This document shows, piece by piece, positions 28,935 to 38,186 of a stretch of DNA of 64,000 nt. Under the pieces are notes generated by a model. That model searched no databases. It was not told the DNA's origin and saw only the letters and a list, made by a program, of their open reading frames with translations. Location: positions 1,550,001-1,614,000 of the forward strand of contig NZ_AP024852.1 in the NCBI RefSeq assembly GCF_024346715.1. The letters are read 5' to 3'. Numbering within the stretch: the stretch's first letter is position 1; each line of letters begins with the position of its first letter. Made by a program: the position numbers and the translations under genes. This stretch comes from Photobacterium swingsii. Lineage in GTDB: Bacteria; Pseudomonadota; Gammaproteobacteria; Enterobacterales; Vibrionaceae.

Positions 28935-30080
28935 ATGACATCTTTTCACGATATACTTGGTACCACGGCTTCAATGTCTCGCGAAGACATTAAAAAGCGC
29001 TATAAAATGCTATCTAACCGTTCTCACCCTGACAAAGGTGGCTCTAAAGCTTTGATGCAAATGGTCCGTCAAGCCTATGAGCAAGTGATGAAAGGTAACG
29101 GCGCTAATGAAGCTATTCGTACCATAGTAAAGAAAGATGGTCGCGCAGAACAATTACGTAAACAGCTAGATGAATTAGAAAAAATTCATGAAGAGTTGCG
29201 CGCAGTTTATGAGGAGTCGCAGAATAAGCTTCGCAAATCAGAAGCTGAACTTAAGCATCTTCGTAATACACATTCCCAGCAAACCACCGATGATTACGAG
29301 CTGACACAATTAAAGCGTGAAAATATACGCTTGAAGCGTGATATCACCGATTTGCAGCTTGAATTACGCGCTTCTAAATCGGCCAAATCCCCGCGATCAG
29401 CCGCAACTGAACTGTCGAGCGAAACGACATCGAAGCCGGTATTCTTTGGGACTGCAGAAACCTTTAAACAGGTCAAAACTGTCAGTACATCACACAAGCG
29501 TAAAATGGGGATAATGCTAGGGCTTCCCTTACTCATTGTGGCAGTTATGCTATTGCCTGCGAGTGAACATATAAAAACTATTCTCTCGTTGTTTGATTCG
29601 CCAGCGGCGACAGTGAGTGCTAAGCCAATCATAGTGAATACGCACCCTGACGACTTAGATAAGAACAAGGGCCAACAGCAAGCATCAATGGTGATGGCTA
29701 TTCCTGAAAAGCCTAAAGCTTTGCCTGTGCTTAAATTGGTGAAAGAGTACGGGGTATGGCATAAAGGGTATTTTGATGAAACTCAGCAGCCTTACATTGC
29801 GATCCGTAGTGAGGGGGGATCGTATGTGTTACGTAATTGCCAAGGTGAATTTCATTACTATATGAATCAAAATTTACGTAGCCGTCGTTTGCCAGCCAAC
29901 CTTATATATGAGCGCCGAGATCGCCACTTTACTATCTACAACATGCCTTATGGCAATGGTTCAACGTTGGCGCAGTGGAGCGGAAGTAAGAGCTTACTGA
30001 TCAACGATGAATATTTCCCTAATCAGGGATTTGAGAATGCGTATCAGGATTTATTAAATACGTGTGATTTTGCCTATTAG
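28935..30080 (+). CDS. J-domain membrane protein with coiled coil
   Basis: A 381-residue protein. The N-terminus is a short J-domain with HPD at 31-33 in NRSHPDKGG, so it can stimulate a DnaK-type Hsp70. A long heptad-rich coiled coil follows (about 70-148), then a linker, one membrane segment at about 191-207 (MGIMLGLPLLIVAVMLLP), and a C-terminal domain of about 140 residues with no known family that I recognise. The J-domain is in the cytoplasm if the short segment points out. It is a single gene with a shared terminator after it. Not a canonical DnaJ, DjlA or CbpA. A YegD-type Hsp70 also lies in the window. Confidence 0.75.
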   Translation: MTSFHDILGTTASMSREDIKKRYKMLSNRSHPDKGGSKALMQMVRQAYEQVMKGNGANEAIRTIVKKDGRAEQLRKQLDELEKIHEELRAVYEESQNKLRKSEAELKHLRNTHSQQTTDDYELTQLKRENIRLKRDITDLQLELRASKSAKSPRSAATELSSETTSKPVFFGTAETFKQVKTVSTSHKRKMGIMLGLPLLIVAVMLLPASEHIKTILSLFDSPAATVSAKPIIVNTHPDDLDKNKGQQQASMVMAIPEKPKALPVLKLVKEYGVWHKGYFDETQQPYIAIRSEGGSYVLRNCQGEFHYYMNQNLRSRRLPANLIYERRDRHFTIYNMPYGNGSTLAQWSGSKSLLINDEYFPNQGFENAYQDLLNTCDFAY

Positions 30081-30159
30081 GCAAATGGAGCTGTTAGAAA
30101 GTTATAGAACTAACGGAAGATAGAGAAACGTCGGTAAAGACAAACAGTGTTAAAAGATA

Positions 30160-30207
30160 AAAAGGTGTGCCATGAGTCTTATATTAAGATTAATGGCGCA
30201 CCTTTTT
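30160..30207. terminator. bidirectional terminator between J-protein and RND genes
   Basis: A 14-base stem, AAAAGGTGTGCCAT (30160-30173) with ATGGCGCACCTTTT (30193-30206), one mismatch, flanked by A and T runs. Confidence 0.88.
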
Positions 30208-30244
30208 GTTATTAGCTGTTAGCTAATTTATCTACAGGATTCGT

Positions 30245-33200
30245 TTATTGGCTTATAGCCGTTATTGATGGCGTTACTGCCAATGGCTTTCTCATAACAG
30301 CAACGCGGAATATAGCAGGAACAAAGTAAAATGAGATCATGGTGGCGAGCAGTGTACCTCCCGCGATTGTAATCGCAAAAGGTGGCCAGAATCCGCCTCC
30401 TGCAAGAATTAATGGCATAAAACCACCAACAGTCGTGATAGTGGTCGATGTTATGTGACGAGTACAGCTCATTACGGCATTGAGGATAGCGGCTTGATCC
30501 CCCTTCACGGCATCGGGGCAAGATTTTAATTCAGCAAGAATGACAATGGCTGCGTTTATTGCCAAGCCGACTAGGCCCAATATCCCAATGATGACAGTAA
30601 AGCCAAATGGATAGCTAAACAGCCATACTGAGAAAAGCCCTAATCCTGCCGCTAAAAAGCCGACGGTGAAAATGATTTGGCTCAGCCTAAAGGAGTTAAA
30701 CGAGAGTACGACTACCATGATCAATAGGGTGATCACCATGAGTAAATTCGACAGTAGGTTGCCTACAGACTCATCTCGTTCTGCGGATTCACCACCAAAC
30801 TCAATACGGTAGCCTGATGGTAGTGTTTGTTGGTAATCAATTAATCGTGTTTTAAAGTGGTCGAGTGCAGTTTGTGGCAACACACCGGCACGAATATATC
30901 CTTCAATGACATTAACGCGCTCACCATTACGGCGAGGGATAGCACCGCGGCTTGGTGCAAGCGACAATTCGGCAAGGGCTGAGATAGGTAAGCCAGTGAT
31001 GTTACTTTGTGATTTTACAGGTAAACGTAAATTACTAAGGTGAGTGATGTTCTCACGCCCTTCATCGCTAACGCGGACCCTCACTGGGATGGACTCTGTT
31101 GCCTCAATCATAGAACCATTTACACTGCCTGATAAAGAGCCCTGTAATAGGCTTGCTAAGTCTGACAGCGCTAATCCACTCAGTTGGCTCGCTTCTTCAT
31201 TAACGTTTACCCACACTTTTGGTGTACCTGGTTGCAATGTTTCGCGAGTATGGGTGACATCTGGTGTTTGCGCCATTATCAGGCGTATGTCTTCGCCAAT
31301 GCTTTTTAAGTGATCTAAGTTCCCACCAAGAACACGAACCTCGAGCGGTGCATTGAAAGGAGGGCCTTGTTCGAGTTTTCGTACCAGAATTTGTGCTTGT
31401 GGTAACGCTTCATCGAGTTCTTGTTGTAGGGAGGGAATCAGGGCATTAGCTGCTCTAAAATCTGACATTTTCACCATGGCTTGCGCAAAGTAGGGGGCTC
31501 CACGTTGGCCTGCAACCAAGTTGTAGTAAAACGATGGAAAGTTGGTGCCAACCAGCCAATTAACTTGTTCTACCTCTGCATGCTTAGCCATGAGTTTATC
31601 GACTTGCGCGGTGGCATCGGCTGTCGCATAGATACTTGACTGAGGGGGCATAAAGAGCTGAATCTCAAACATGTCGCGATCAGATGGTGGGAAGAACTGC
31701 TCTGTAAGCTGAGTGGCCCCCCAGAAGCCAGCAAAAGGTATAATGGCTACTAATAATGCGGTGATGAAAGGGTGCTTAATACTTAAGTTAATAGAGGACT
31801 TGAACATTTTGCTTAGCTTGGGCAAGTGGATGCCTGTGTGATACCAAGCGTGTTGAATGTTTGCTTTTTTAACATCCACTTGCGAGTGGTTGTTCGCGTC
31901 AGGTAACCAACGAGAGGCGAAGCCAGCCACTATGGTGTGCGAGATAATGTAAGAGCCAATAAGCGAAAATGAAACGGTGACGGCAATAGCACCAACAAAC
32001 TCCCCCGCAGGCCCAGGCATTAAGAATATAGGCGCAAATGCTAATACCGTGGTTAAGGTTGAACCCAACAAAGGTACCCACAAGTGGCGGATGGCATTAA
32101 TTGCCGATTGTATTTTCTGAATACCTTGCTGGCGATAATGCTGAATGGTATCCACCATGACAATGGCATTATCGACCATGATGCCAAGCGCCACTATTAA
32201 GCCAGTGACTGACATCTGATTAATCGGTAAGCCTGTAAACTTCATCATGGTAAGGGTTAGTAGGCTAGTTAAAGGTAGCGATAAGGCAACAATGATCGCG
32301 GAGCGAAATCCAAGTGTCAGCAGTAAGACAACCAAAATAATCGAAAAGCCGAGTAGTAGGCTCTCGGTGAGATCGGACAGCCTATTATCGGTATAGCTCT
32401 GTTGCTCAAAAATGAGGTTAACTTTGATGTTGCTCGGTATTTCTTGTTGATAGCTATCTAAAAAATGACGTACGCGATTAGTCCAGCTATCGACTCTGAG
32501 ATGTGGTTGCATGCGGGCAGCAACGATAACAGCGGGCTGGCCATGAATATAGGCCAGCTGTGCGGGCGGGGTAGCTGCGGTGCGTTCAACGTCTGCAATA
32601 TCTTCAAGGCGGATAACATGCCCATTGTCGTCAACAGCAATAGGCACACGCTTGATGCGATCGACTGAATTTAATGCATCGGCGACTTCAAGGCTAAAGC
32701 GGTTGTGGCTGTTTACCAGTTCACCAGCGGCGTTTTTAGCGTCTGCACCTGCAATGGCATTAGAAATAGAAACAGCAGAGCGGCCCAGCGCACTTGTCGC
32801 GACAGGATCCATACTGACAAGAATCTCTTCATCTGGCATACCATATTCATCAACAAATTCTGTCCCGCTTAAATTACGCAGGCGGTTACCTAATTCGGTA
32901 GCATAACGGCGCATTGTGAGTAGGTCGGGCTCTGATTTACCCCGCCAAGTCAGGGCGGTGATTGCAGTGAACGCGTAGGTATGATCGCTATCTAAATCAG
33001 GGCGTGAAGCACCTTTCGGTAGTAAATGCTCAGCGTCTGACAGTTTATCGCGTGCGCGTGACCAAACGGGATCGCTATCGGTGATTTCATCTTTTAGTTC
33101 GATTGTAATCACTGAGATCCCAGGACGAGAAACAGAGGTGAGATCTTTTATTTCATCCAGCTGACGCAGGGCAGTTTCTAGTTTTTCAGTGATTAAGGCT

Positions 33201-33370
33201 TCAACACGCTCAGCGGTTGCGCCAGGGTAGTGGGTAATAACACTGGCATGTCGGTTCTTGATAATAGGATCTTCAGCGCGGGGCAGTGTATTGAGAGCCG
33301 ACAATCCACTAACGACCAATAAAGCGACGGCGAGGATCAGTAGGCGCGTATTATTGATGATTGAAAACAT
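30245..33370 (-). CDS. RND-type efflux pump inner-membrane transporter
   Basis: A 1041-residue transporter of the AcrB/HAE-1 type, with 12 membrane segments, two large periplasmic loops and internal duplication (LGFSIILVVLLLTLGFRSA near 340-360). The TM4 proton site reads GIMVDNAIVMVD (394-406); Asp400 is followed by Asn, where AcrB has two Asp, as in some RND branches. The start overlaps nothing but lies three bases after the adaptor stop, so the two are an operon. No outer-membrane TolC-like gene is present, so it presumably uses TolC from elsewhere. Substrates are unknown; the divergent TetR regulator suggests drug or solvent induction. Confidence 0.92.
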   Translation of the reverse strand: MFSIINNTRLLILAVALLVVSGLSALNTLPRAEDPIIKNRHASVITHYPGATAERVEALITEKLETALRQLDEIKDLTSVSRPGISVITIELKDEITDSDPVWSRARDKLSDAEHLLPKGASRPDLDSDHTYAFTAITALTWRGKSEPDLLTMRRYATELGNRLRNLSGTEFVDEYGMPDEEILVSMDPVATSALGRSAVSISNAIAGADAKNAAGELVNSHNRFSLEVADALNSVDRIKRVPIAVDDNGHVIRLEDIADVERTAATPPAQLAYIHGQPAVIVAARMQPHLRVDSWTNRVRHFLDSYQQEIPSNIKVNLIFEQQSYTDNRLSDLTESLLLGFSIILVVLLLTLGFRSAIIVALSLPLTSLLTLTMMKFTGLPINQMSVTGLIVALGIMVDNAIVMVDTIQHYRQQGIQKIQSAINAIRHLWVPLLGSTLTTVLAFAPIFLMPGPAGEFVGAIAVTVSFSLIGSYIISHTIVAGFASRWLPDANNHSQVDVKKANIQHAWYHTGIHLPKLSKMFKSSINLSIKHPFITALLVAIIPFAGFWGATQLTEQFFPPSDRDMFEIQLFMPPQSSIYATADATAQVDKLMAKHAEVEQVNWLVGTNFPSFYYNLVAGQRGAPYFAQAMVKMSDFRAANALIPSLQQELDEALPQAQILVRKLEQGPPFNAPLEVRVLGGNLDHLKSIGEDIRLIMAQTPDVTHTRETLQPGTPKVWVNVNEEASQLSGLALSDLASLLQGSLSGSVNGSMIEATESIPVRVRVSDEGRENITHLSNLRLPVKSQSNITGLPISALAELSLAPSRGAIPRRNGERVNVIEGYIRAGVLPQTALDHFKTRLIDYQQTLPSGYRIEFGGESAERDESVGNLLSNLLMVITLLIMVVVLSFNSFRLSQIIFTVGFLAAGLGLFSVWLFSYPFGFTVIIGILGLVGLAINAAIVILAELKSCPDAVKGDQAAILNAVMSCTRHITSTTITTVGGFMPLILAGGGFWPPFAITIAGGTLLATMISFYFVPAIFRVAVMRKPLAVTPSITAISQ

Positions 33371-33373
33371 AGT

Positions 33374-34597
33374 TTATGCTCCCTCATCGCTCAGAGGGAG
33401 GGGAAACTTTTTTGCGAGTGAAACCGTTTGGCCTGGCACTAAACGATGAAGGCCATTGGCAACGATCTTTTCATTGGGTTCGATGGCCCCATTGATAAAG
33501 GCTTGATCATTATTCGCAAAGAGTACTTGTACGCTCCGGCGCTCAATAGTGTAAGCCGATCCGTCAGGCTTGAGCGCAAATACATTCCATACGCCGCGGA
33601 TCCCATCGGTCAGTGCAGAAAGGGGAATCCAATACCCTGCGTTTTTATGGTGATCTTGAAATGCTAAATAAGCCAATTCACCGTCAATAGCCTGTGCTTC
33701 GGCAGGAAGGGCAAAACGAAGCTGTACCGTGCGAGAATTTACATCAACACGTGCCCCTGGATTTAACAAGGTGACGACGTAACTTTTGTGTCCTACACGA
33801 AGCGTCCAATCATCGCTTTCTTTCACGGCATAATTTGCTTGCTCTTTATAAGCTAGTTGCTTCTCTTTATCGTGCTGCTTCATCTTGTTTTGCTGCAACA
33901 GCTTGGTTAGTTGTTTGGCTGGTATGCCTATATGCGCTTCTTGGTGGGTACTGGCGAGCAAGGTCAGCGTAGGGGAACCCATACTCACAACATCTCCTGT
34001 GGATATATGACGAGCACTGACAGTGCCAGCATAAGGGGCGTAGATGGTTGATTTCTGCTGTTGCAATTGATTGGCAGCCAGTGTTGCGCTGAGTTGGCGA
34101 TAATTAGCACGTAATACATTACGCTGGCTGTTTAAGCTATCAATTTCAGATTCAGCACTGAATCCTTTTTTCTTTAATGATCGTTGGCGGTTTAAGTTGG
34201 CTTCAACCAAATCTAATTGTGCGGTGATCTGTGCCTGCTGTGCTTTTAATTGGTCGGCTTCCGTGTGTAAGAGTTGCGTATCTAGGATCACCATAGGATC
34301 CCCAAGCTTGACCTGATCGCCGACATCAACCAGCAATTGTGCAATTTTTCCACTAAGTTCGAATCCCAGTTTAGCTTGTTGGCCGGCTTGGATTGTCCCA
34401 ACATATTCACGTTGTACTTGATAGCTTTCTTGAGGCAGCAGCGTAACGCTATTTACTTTGATGGTTTGTGCGGTTGTTGGGCTCGCTTCCGCCTCAGCTG
34501 TTGAGCTATTGCACCCCATTAATAAGCTGGATCCGATTAATAGGCTGAGTGTCAGTCCCATGGGTGGGAGTGAAAAATGATTCGAAAAAAAGGGCAT
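33374..34597 (-). CDS. RND efflux periplasmic adaptor (MFP) lipoprotein
   Basis: A 407-residue membrane-fusion protein. A lipoprotein signal ends LLMGC (Cys29). The biotinyl-lipoyl halves are GFELSGKIAQLLVDVGDQVKLGD and ATIYAPYAGTVSARHISTGDVVSMG-like, with the alpha hairpin between them (about 105-180), then beta-barrel and membrane-proximal domains with NGLHRLVPGQTVSL at the end. A Lys/Gln-rich insertion (about 233-255, QQNKMKQHDKEKQLAYK) is unusual. AGGAT lies before the ATG. First gene of the operon with the RND pump, divergent from tetR. Confidence 0.9.
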   Translation of the reverse strand: MPFFSNHFSLPPMGLTLSLLIGSSLLMGCNSSTAEAEASPTTAQTIKVNSVTLLPQESYQVQREYVGTIQAGQQAKLGFELSGKIAQLLVDVGDQVKLGDPMVILDTQLLHTEADQLKAQQAQITAQLDLVEANLNRQRSLKKKGFSAESEIDSLNSQRNVLRANYRQLSATLAANQLQQQKSTIYAPYAGTVSARHISTGDVVSMGSPTLTLLASTHQEAHIGIPAKQLTKLLQQNKMKQHDKEKQLAYKEQANYAVKESDDWTLRVGHKSYVVTLLNPGARVDVNSRTVQLRFALPAEAQAIDGELAYLAFQDHHKNAGYWIPLSALTDGIRGVWNVFALKPDGSAYTIERRSVQVLFANNDQAFINGAIEPNEKIVANGLHRLVPGQTVSLAKKFPLPLSDEGA

Positions 34598-34634
34598 ATC
34601 GGATCCTATTTGTCTGCCAATGAAACAAAAAAAG

Positions 34635-34678
34635 CGTATAGTTAAAAAGTATACGAATTAAACTAGACTGTCTAGTTT
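34635..34678. promoter_or_regulatory. candidate TetR operator between pump and regulator genes
   Basis: A 19-bp perfect palindrome, AAACTAGA-CTG-TCTAGTTT (34660-34678), plus a second inverted repeat CGTATA N9 TATACG (34635-34655) sit between the divergent genes. Size and symmetry fit a TetR-dimer site. Binding would repress both the efflux operon and the regulator. Confidence 0.75.
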
Positions 34679-34724
34679 GATTGTAATGCCAATGATAACA
34701 AATTGTTTTTATGTGAGGCGTATT

Positions 34725-35324
34725 GTGACAACGCGAAGTGAACAAAAAAAACAGCAGATTTTAAAGGCAGCAAGCATTTTGTTTTGTGAGCAAGGCTATG
34801 GCGTGAGTATGGATGCAATTGCGCTGAAGGCAGAAGTTTCGAAGCAAACTGTATATGCACACTTTAAGACCAAAGATGATCTTTTTGATACCTGCATTAG
34901 GGCTAAATGTGTCGATAATCAACTTGATGACTCTTTACTTGAAGATACTCGAACCATAGATATTGTATTGAAAGAGTTTGTCTTGCGCTTTCAATCGATG
35001 CTGTTAAGTGAAGAGGCTTGCCAGACCTACAGAGCTGCGGTTAGCCAGAGTGAAACACACCCTCAGCTTGCAAAAGTGTATTTGCAAGCAGGTCCACAGG
35101 CAACGACAGAAATGTTAGCTGAATACCTGCAAGTTCAGCATGATAATCACGTTATTCAGCTTTCGATACCCGCCCAAGATGCCGCCATGCAATTATTATT
35201 AATGGCCCATGGCAAGGTACTTTATTGGGCATATTTAGGGCAAAAAATTGAAGATTCAGAGCAACAAAATAGGGGATACCTTGAAGCTTGTGTTGACATG
35301 TTTTTAAAAGGATATAGTCGATAA
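34725..35324 (+). CDS. TetR/AcrR-family transcriptional repressor
   Basis: A 199-residue regulator with the TetR helix-turn-helix at about 5-52 (QQILKAASILFCEQGYG, VSMDAIALKAEVSKQTVYAHFKTKDDLF) and a C-terminal ligand-binding helical domain containing TYRAAVSQSE and AMQLLLMAHGKVLYWA. I use the GTG at 34725: it is seven bases after TGAGG, and earlier in-frame starts (34677, 34686) would put codons on the operator. It is divergent from the RND operon and is its likely repressor. Ligand unknown. Confidence 0.9.
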   Translation: MTTRSEQKKQQILKAASILFCEQGYGVSMDAIALKAEVSKQTVYAHFKTKDDLFDTCIRAKCVDNQLDDSLLEDTRTIDIVLKEFVLRFQSMLLSEEACQTYRAAVSQSETHPQLAKVYLQAGPQATTEMLAEYLQVQHDNHVIQLSIPAQDAAMQLLLMAHGKVLYWAYLGQKIEDSEQQNRGYLEACVDMFLKGYSR

Positions 35325-35474
35325 AGTTGCTGTTGGACTTGATAGTTGTTGCATAGTTAATGTAATTAATTTGTTATTTATCAGTGTAAAAGACTGCTAT
35401 GTTTAATGAATGTGTTTAAACCATGATTCAGCTGAATCTTGGTGGGGTGCGTTCGTTAACATTGAGAGGTTGTT

Positions 35475-36290
35475 ATGCTGCCTGTGTTGTTCCTGAAACG
35501 TTCGGTAAAAGTCATTTGCATGCTGTTGTGTTGTATCGTGTTGAGTTTATCACCAGCACTTGCGGCGAAAAGCCGTTTGCAAGAGATCATCGATCGTGGC
35601 GTACTCCGCGTTGGCACGACAGGGGATTGGCATCCTATGACAATGCGTGACCCTGCGACGAATTTCTATAAAGGGTTTGATATAGATATTACGACCGAGC
35701 TTGCAAAAGATTTGGGAGTGACCGTTGAGTATGTGCCTGCGGATTGGCGAACCTTAGTTAGCGGTGTCGTTACTGACAAGTACGACATAACGGGCAGCGC
35801 CTCACTGAATATGCAGCGGGCTAAAGTCGCGGGTTACAGCAAGCCTTACTTTTACCTTGCTTTTGTGCCGGTTGTTCATAGCAATAACCTTAATCAGTTT
35901 CGTCGTTGGCAAGATTTCAACTCTAGCTATGTCAAAGTAGCAGCAACTGCTGGCACGGTACAAGCGATGATCATGAAAGAACTTTTCCCTGATGCTCAGC
36001 ATCAAACCGTTGCGGCGGGCAGTACGCCGTATAACGAATTATTGTCTAAACGTGCCACCATGACACTCACTTCGAATATTGAAGCAGCATCACTGGCTAG
36101 TCGCTACCCTAAGTTAAAAGTGGCAAAGGTTGCTGGGATGCAAAGGCCGACACCTATTGCGATGTTAATCCCCAATGATGAGCAAGTGTGGATTAATTAT
36201 GTGAATCATTGGATCACGTTAAAGCAAACCCAAGGTTTCTTCGATCGCATTGCAAAAAAGTGGGGAATAGCCCATTTGGATAAGCGCTAG
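35475..36290 (+). CDS. periplasmic solute-binding protein (SBP_bac_3 type)
   Basis: A 271-residue type II solute-binding protein with a signal peptide ending ALAA. The mature part opens LQEIIDRGVLRVGTTGDWHPMTMRDP, with FKGFDID-like and DLGVTVEYVPADWRTLVSGV and a DITGSASLNMQRA segment. This resembles periplasmic cyclohexadienyl dehydratases (PheC) as well as amino-acid binding proteins; sequence alone does not settle which. GAGAGG precedes the ATG. No ABC permease or ATPase is next to it, which favours an orphan binding protein or an enzyme. Confidence 0.8.
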   Translation: MLPVLFLKRSVKVICMLLCCIVLSLSPALAAKSRLQEIIDRGVLRVGTTGDWHPMTMRDPATNFYKGFDIDITTELAKDLGVTVEYVPADWRTLVSGVVTDKYDITGSASLNMQRAKVAGYSKPYFYLAFVPVVHSNNLNQFRRWQDFNSSYVKVAATAGTVQAMIMKELFPDAQHQTVAAGSTPYNELLSKRATMTLTSNIEAASLASRYPKLKVAKVAGMQRPTPIAMLIPNDEQVWINYVNHWITLKQTQGFFDRIAKKWGIAHLDKR

Positions 36291-36367
36291 TAAACAGCAT
36301 TATTCTCAGATATCGTGACAGCTAATAAGGCTATTTAACATAGCGCGTTTCGAAATAGGGAATACAG

Positions 36368-36979
36368 ATGGATCTTACTAAATACCAAGCGTTGATTTTT
36401 GACATGGATGGCACTCTCATCGATTCAATGCCAGCACATGTCGGATCATGGCAAAAAACCTGCGAAGAGTTTGAAATCCCCTTTGATGAAGTTTGGCTAC
36501 ATAGCCTAGGTGGCATGCCGACAATCAAAACAGCGCAAGCGATCATTGATAAATTTGGCCTCGACCAACACCCTCAATTACTGGCTGAAACTAAATTTCG
36601 CCATTACGAATCATTGACTCATAAAGGCAATATCATCCCCGCAACGGTCGATATTCTAAAAGCACATCGTAAAGATAAAAAGGTTGCGGTGGGGACGGGC
36701 TGTATGCGACGTCATGCTGATGAGTTATTGACTGTCACGGGGTTAATGCCGTTACTTGATGCTGTTGTGACTGCGAGTGATGTGACTAATCATAAACCTC
36801 ATCCCGATACATTTCTTAAAGCTGCAAAGCTGGTGGGTGTTGAACCAAAAGATTGCGTCGTATTTGAAGACACCTTGTTAGGGCAGCGCGCTGCATTAGC
36901 TGCAGGCATGGACTGCATCTTGGTGACTGAGGGGAAAATTTCAACGTTTACAGCGGCAACAACAGGGTGTGAGCGATAA
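36368..36979 (+). CDS. yqaB: HAD phosphatase, YqaB (fructose-1-phosphate) type
   Basis: A 203-residue beta-phosphoglucomutase-like HAD enzyme, similar to E. coli YqaB, which dephosphorylates fructose-1-phosphate and 6-phosphogluconate. Motif I FDMDGTLIDS (Asp12, Asp14), motif II GTGC with Thr, the Lys of NHKPHPDTFL (motif III) and motif IV VFEDTLLGQRAALAAGM are all intact. The cap has LGGMPTIKTAQAIID. It stands alone between the binding-protein and membrane-protein genes. Confidence 0.85.
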   Translation: MDLTKYQALIFDMDGTLIDSMPAHVGSWQKTCEEFEIPFDEVWLHSLGGMPTIKTAQAIIDKFGLDQHPQLLAETKFRHYESLTHKGNIIPATVDILKAHRKDKKVAVGTGCMRRHADELLTVTGLMPLLDAVVTASDVTNHKPHPDTFLKAAKLVGVEPKDCVVFEDTLLGQRAALAAGMDCILVTEGKISTFTAATTGCER

Positions 36980-37074
36980 AACTGAGGATATATTCAGTTT
37001 GAGTGAAATCAATGGTTCGATATTTTGTTGTTTACGATTAGAATCGAACCGTTAAAAACTCGCGATAAAGTGCT

Positions 37075-37581
37075 ATGACTCAATCTAAAAAATCGGAAAC
37101 TTCCTCAGAATTACCTTCCCAGAAGCAAACTAAGCCAGAGCTGGCTCATTCATCACGCAAACGTGGTAAACAAGAAGAGTTCGGTATGTCTGAAACACGT
37201 TTTTGGATTCGCCGATTAAGCAAAACAGGGTTACGTGCATTGCATATTACTGGCATAGCGATGGCCAGTGCCGGCATTTTGTATCAAGTTGAAAGTTACC
37301 AGTGGCAAATGTGGTGGATGCTAGCCATGGCGACGGGGGTATTGATGATGATTTCAGAAATACTGAGTTCAAGGTTGTGGTTAATTCAGCTAAAAGGCGT
37401 GCTGACTTTCGTTAAACTTGGTCTGTTAGCATCATTTATTATCATCCCAGAAAGTAAGCCTGCCTTGTTTGCGACTATTTTGATTTTATCTGTTTTTATT
37501 GCTCACGGGCCAGCAGGGTTACGCCATTATTCGATTTGGCATCGTCGTCGCATTGATGAGAAAAAGCATGTAAAAGGTTAG
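37075..37581 (+). CDS. four-helix inner-membrane protein of unknown function
   Basis: A 168-residue protein with a polar, Lys/Ser/Gln-rich N-terminus (1-50), four predicted membrane segments (about 54-71, 78-96, 104-124, 128-144) and a basic tail (HRRRIDEKKH). No family recognised. A GGTTCGAT/ATCGAACC inverted repeat lies in the 60 bases before the start (37014-37050). No operon partner. Confidence 0.65.
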   Translation: MTQSKKSETSSELPSQKQTKPELAHSSRKRGKQEEFGMSETRFWIRRLSKTGLRALHITGIAMASAGILYQVESYQWQMWWMLAMATGVLMMISEILSSRLWLIQLKGVLTFVKLGLLASFIIIPESKPALFATILILSVFIAHGPAGLRHYSIWHRRRIDEKKHVKG

Positions 37582-37690
37582 GATTTAGTCTTTTTTTGTT
37601 CTCAAGCGTTGTAATTATTCTGCTATCGATGTTTAGAACTACTACACTGAAAAAGAACACAATTCTTCACCGTTGAAAAGGAGAGTGTCT

Positions 37691-38020
37691 GTGATACGTG
37701 TACTGAGTGTGATTTTCTTTACAGCAGCAATAACGGCATGTAGTCAAACGGTCGATCAGCAAGCGGATGATTATGTAGAAGCGAGCTATGCCTTATGCGG
37801 TGCCAAAGTGAAGGCATTCTCCAAAAGCGATGATGGTAAAATACGAGTTATTTGCCAAAACGACAGTTACTTTGTAGTGAAGAATCAAAGTACGTTAGCG
37901 TATATGCAAGAACTGAATGGGGCGTATTGCCACGGTAAAGGGTTTACTGTATTCAGCGAGCGTAAGAATTACTTCACCTTTACTTGTACGGATGATAAGA
38001 ACTTTAATATTCCTAAGTAG
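37691..38020 (+). CDS. small lipoprotein of unknown function
   Basis: A 109-residue predicted lipoprotein. The GTG at 37691 lies eight bases after AAGGAG and gives a signal ending ITAC; a TTG at 37673 in frame is less likely because it overlaps the ribosome binding site. After the lipid anchor come four Cys (in LCGAK, VICQ, AYCHG, FTCTD), perhaps two disulfides. Length and charge offer no family that I recognise. A terminator follows. Confidence 0.65.
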   Translation: MIRVLSVIFFTAAITACSQTVDQQADDYVEASYALCGAKVKAFSKSDDGKIRVICQNDSYFVVKNQSTLAYMQELNGAYCHGKGFTVFSERKNYFTFTCTDDKNFNIPK

Positions 38021-38043
38021 TTTAGCTTAGTGAGTAATACCTT

Positions 38044-38071
38044 AAAGCCGAGACTGTGTTTCGGCTTTTTT
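38044..38071 (+). terminator. intrinsic terminator after the small lipoprotein gene
   Basis: A stem AAAGCCGA (38044-38051) with TCGGCTTT (38061-38068), followed by T. Confidence 0.85.
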
Positions 38072-38186
38072 GTATCTGAATAAAAAGCATAAAAACGGGT
38101 AATTTTACTTGCCAGCTACGTTGTAACGTAATACTGTGGTTATATCCAGTACGCAAAAGATGCTTATTGGTTCACAGGAGGCGCTT

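Noticed and set aside
37014..37050. GGTTCGAT/ATCGAACC resembling a tRNA T-arm
   Set aside because: No acceptor, D or anticodon arms can be drawn; just an inverted repeat.
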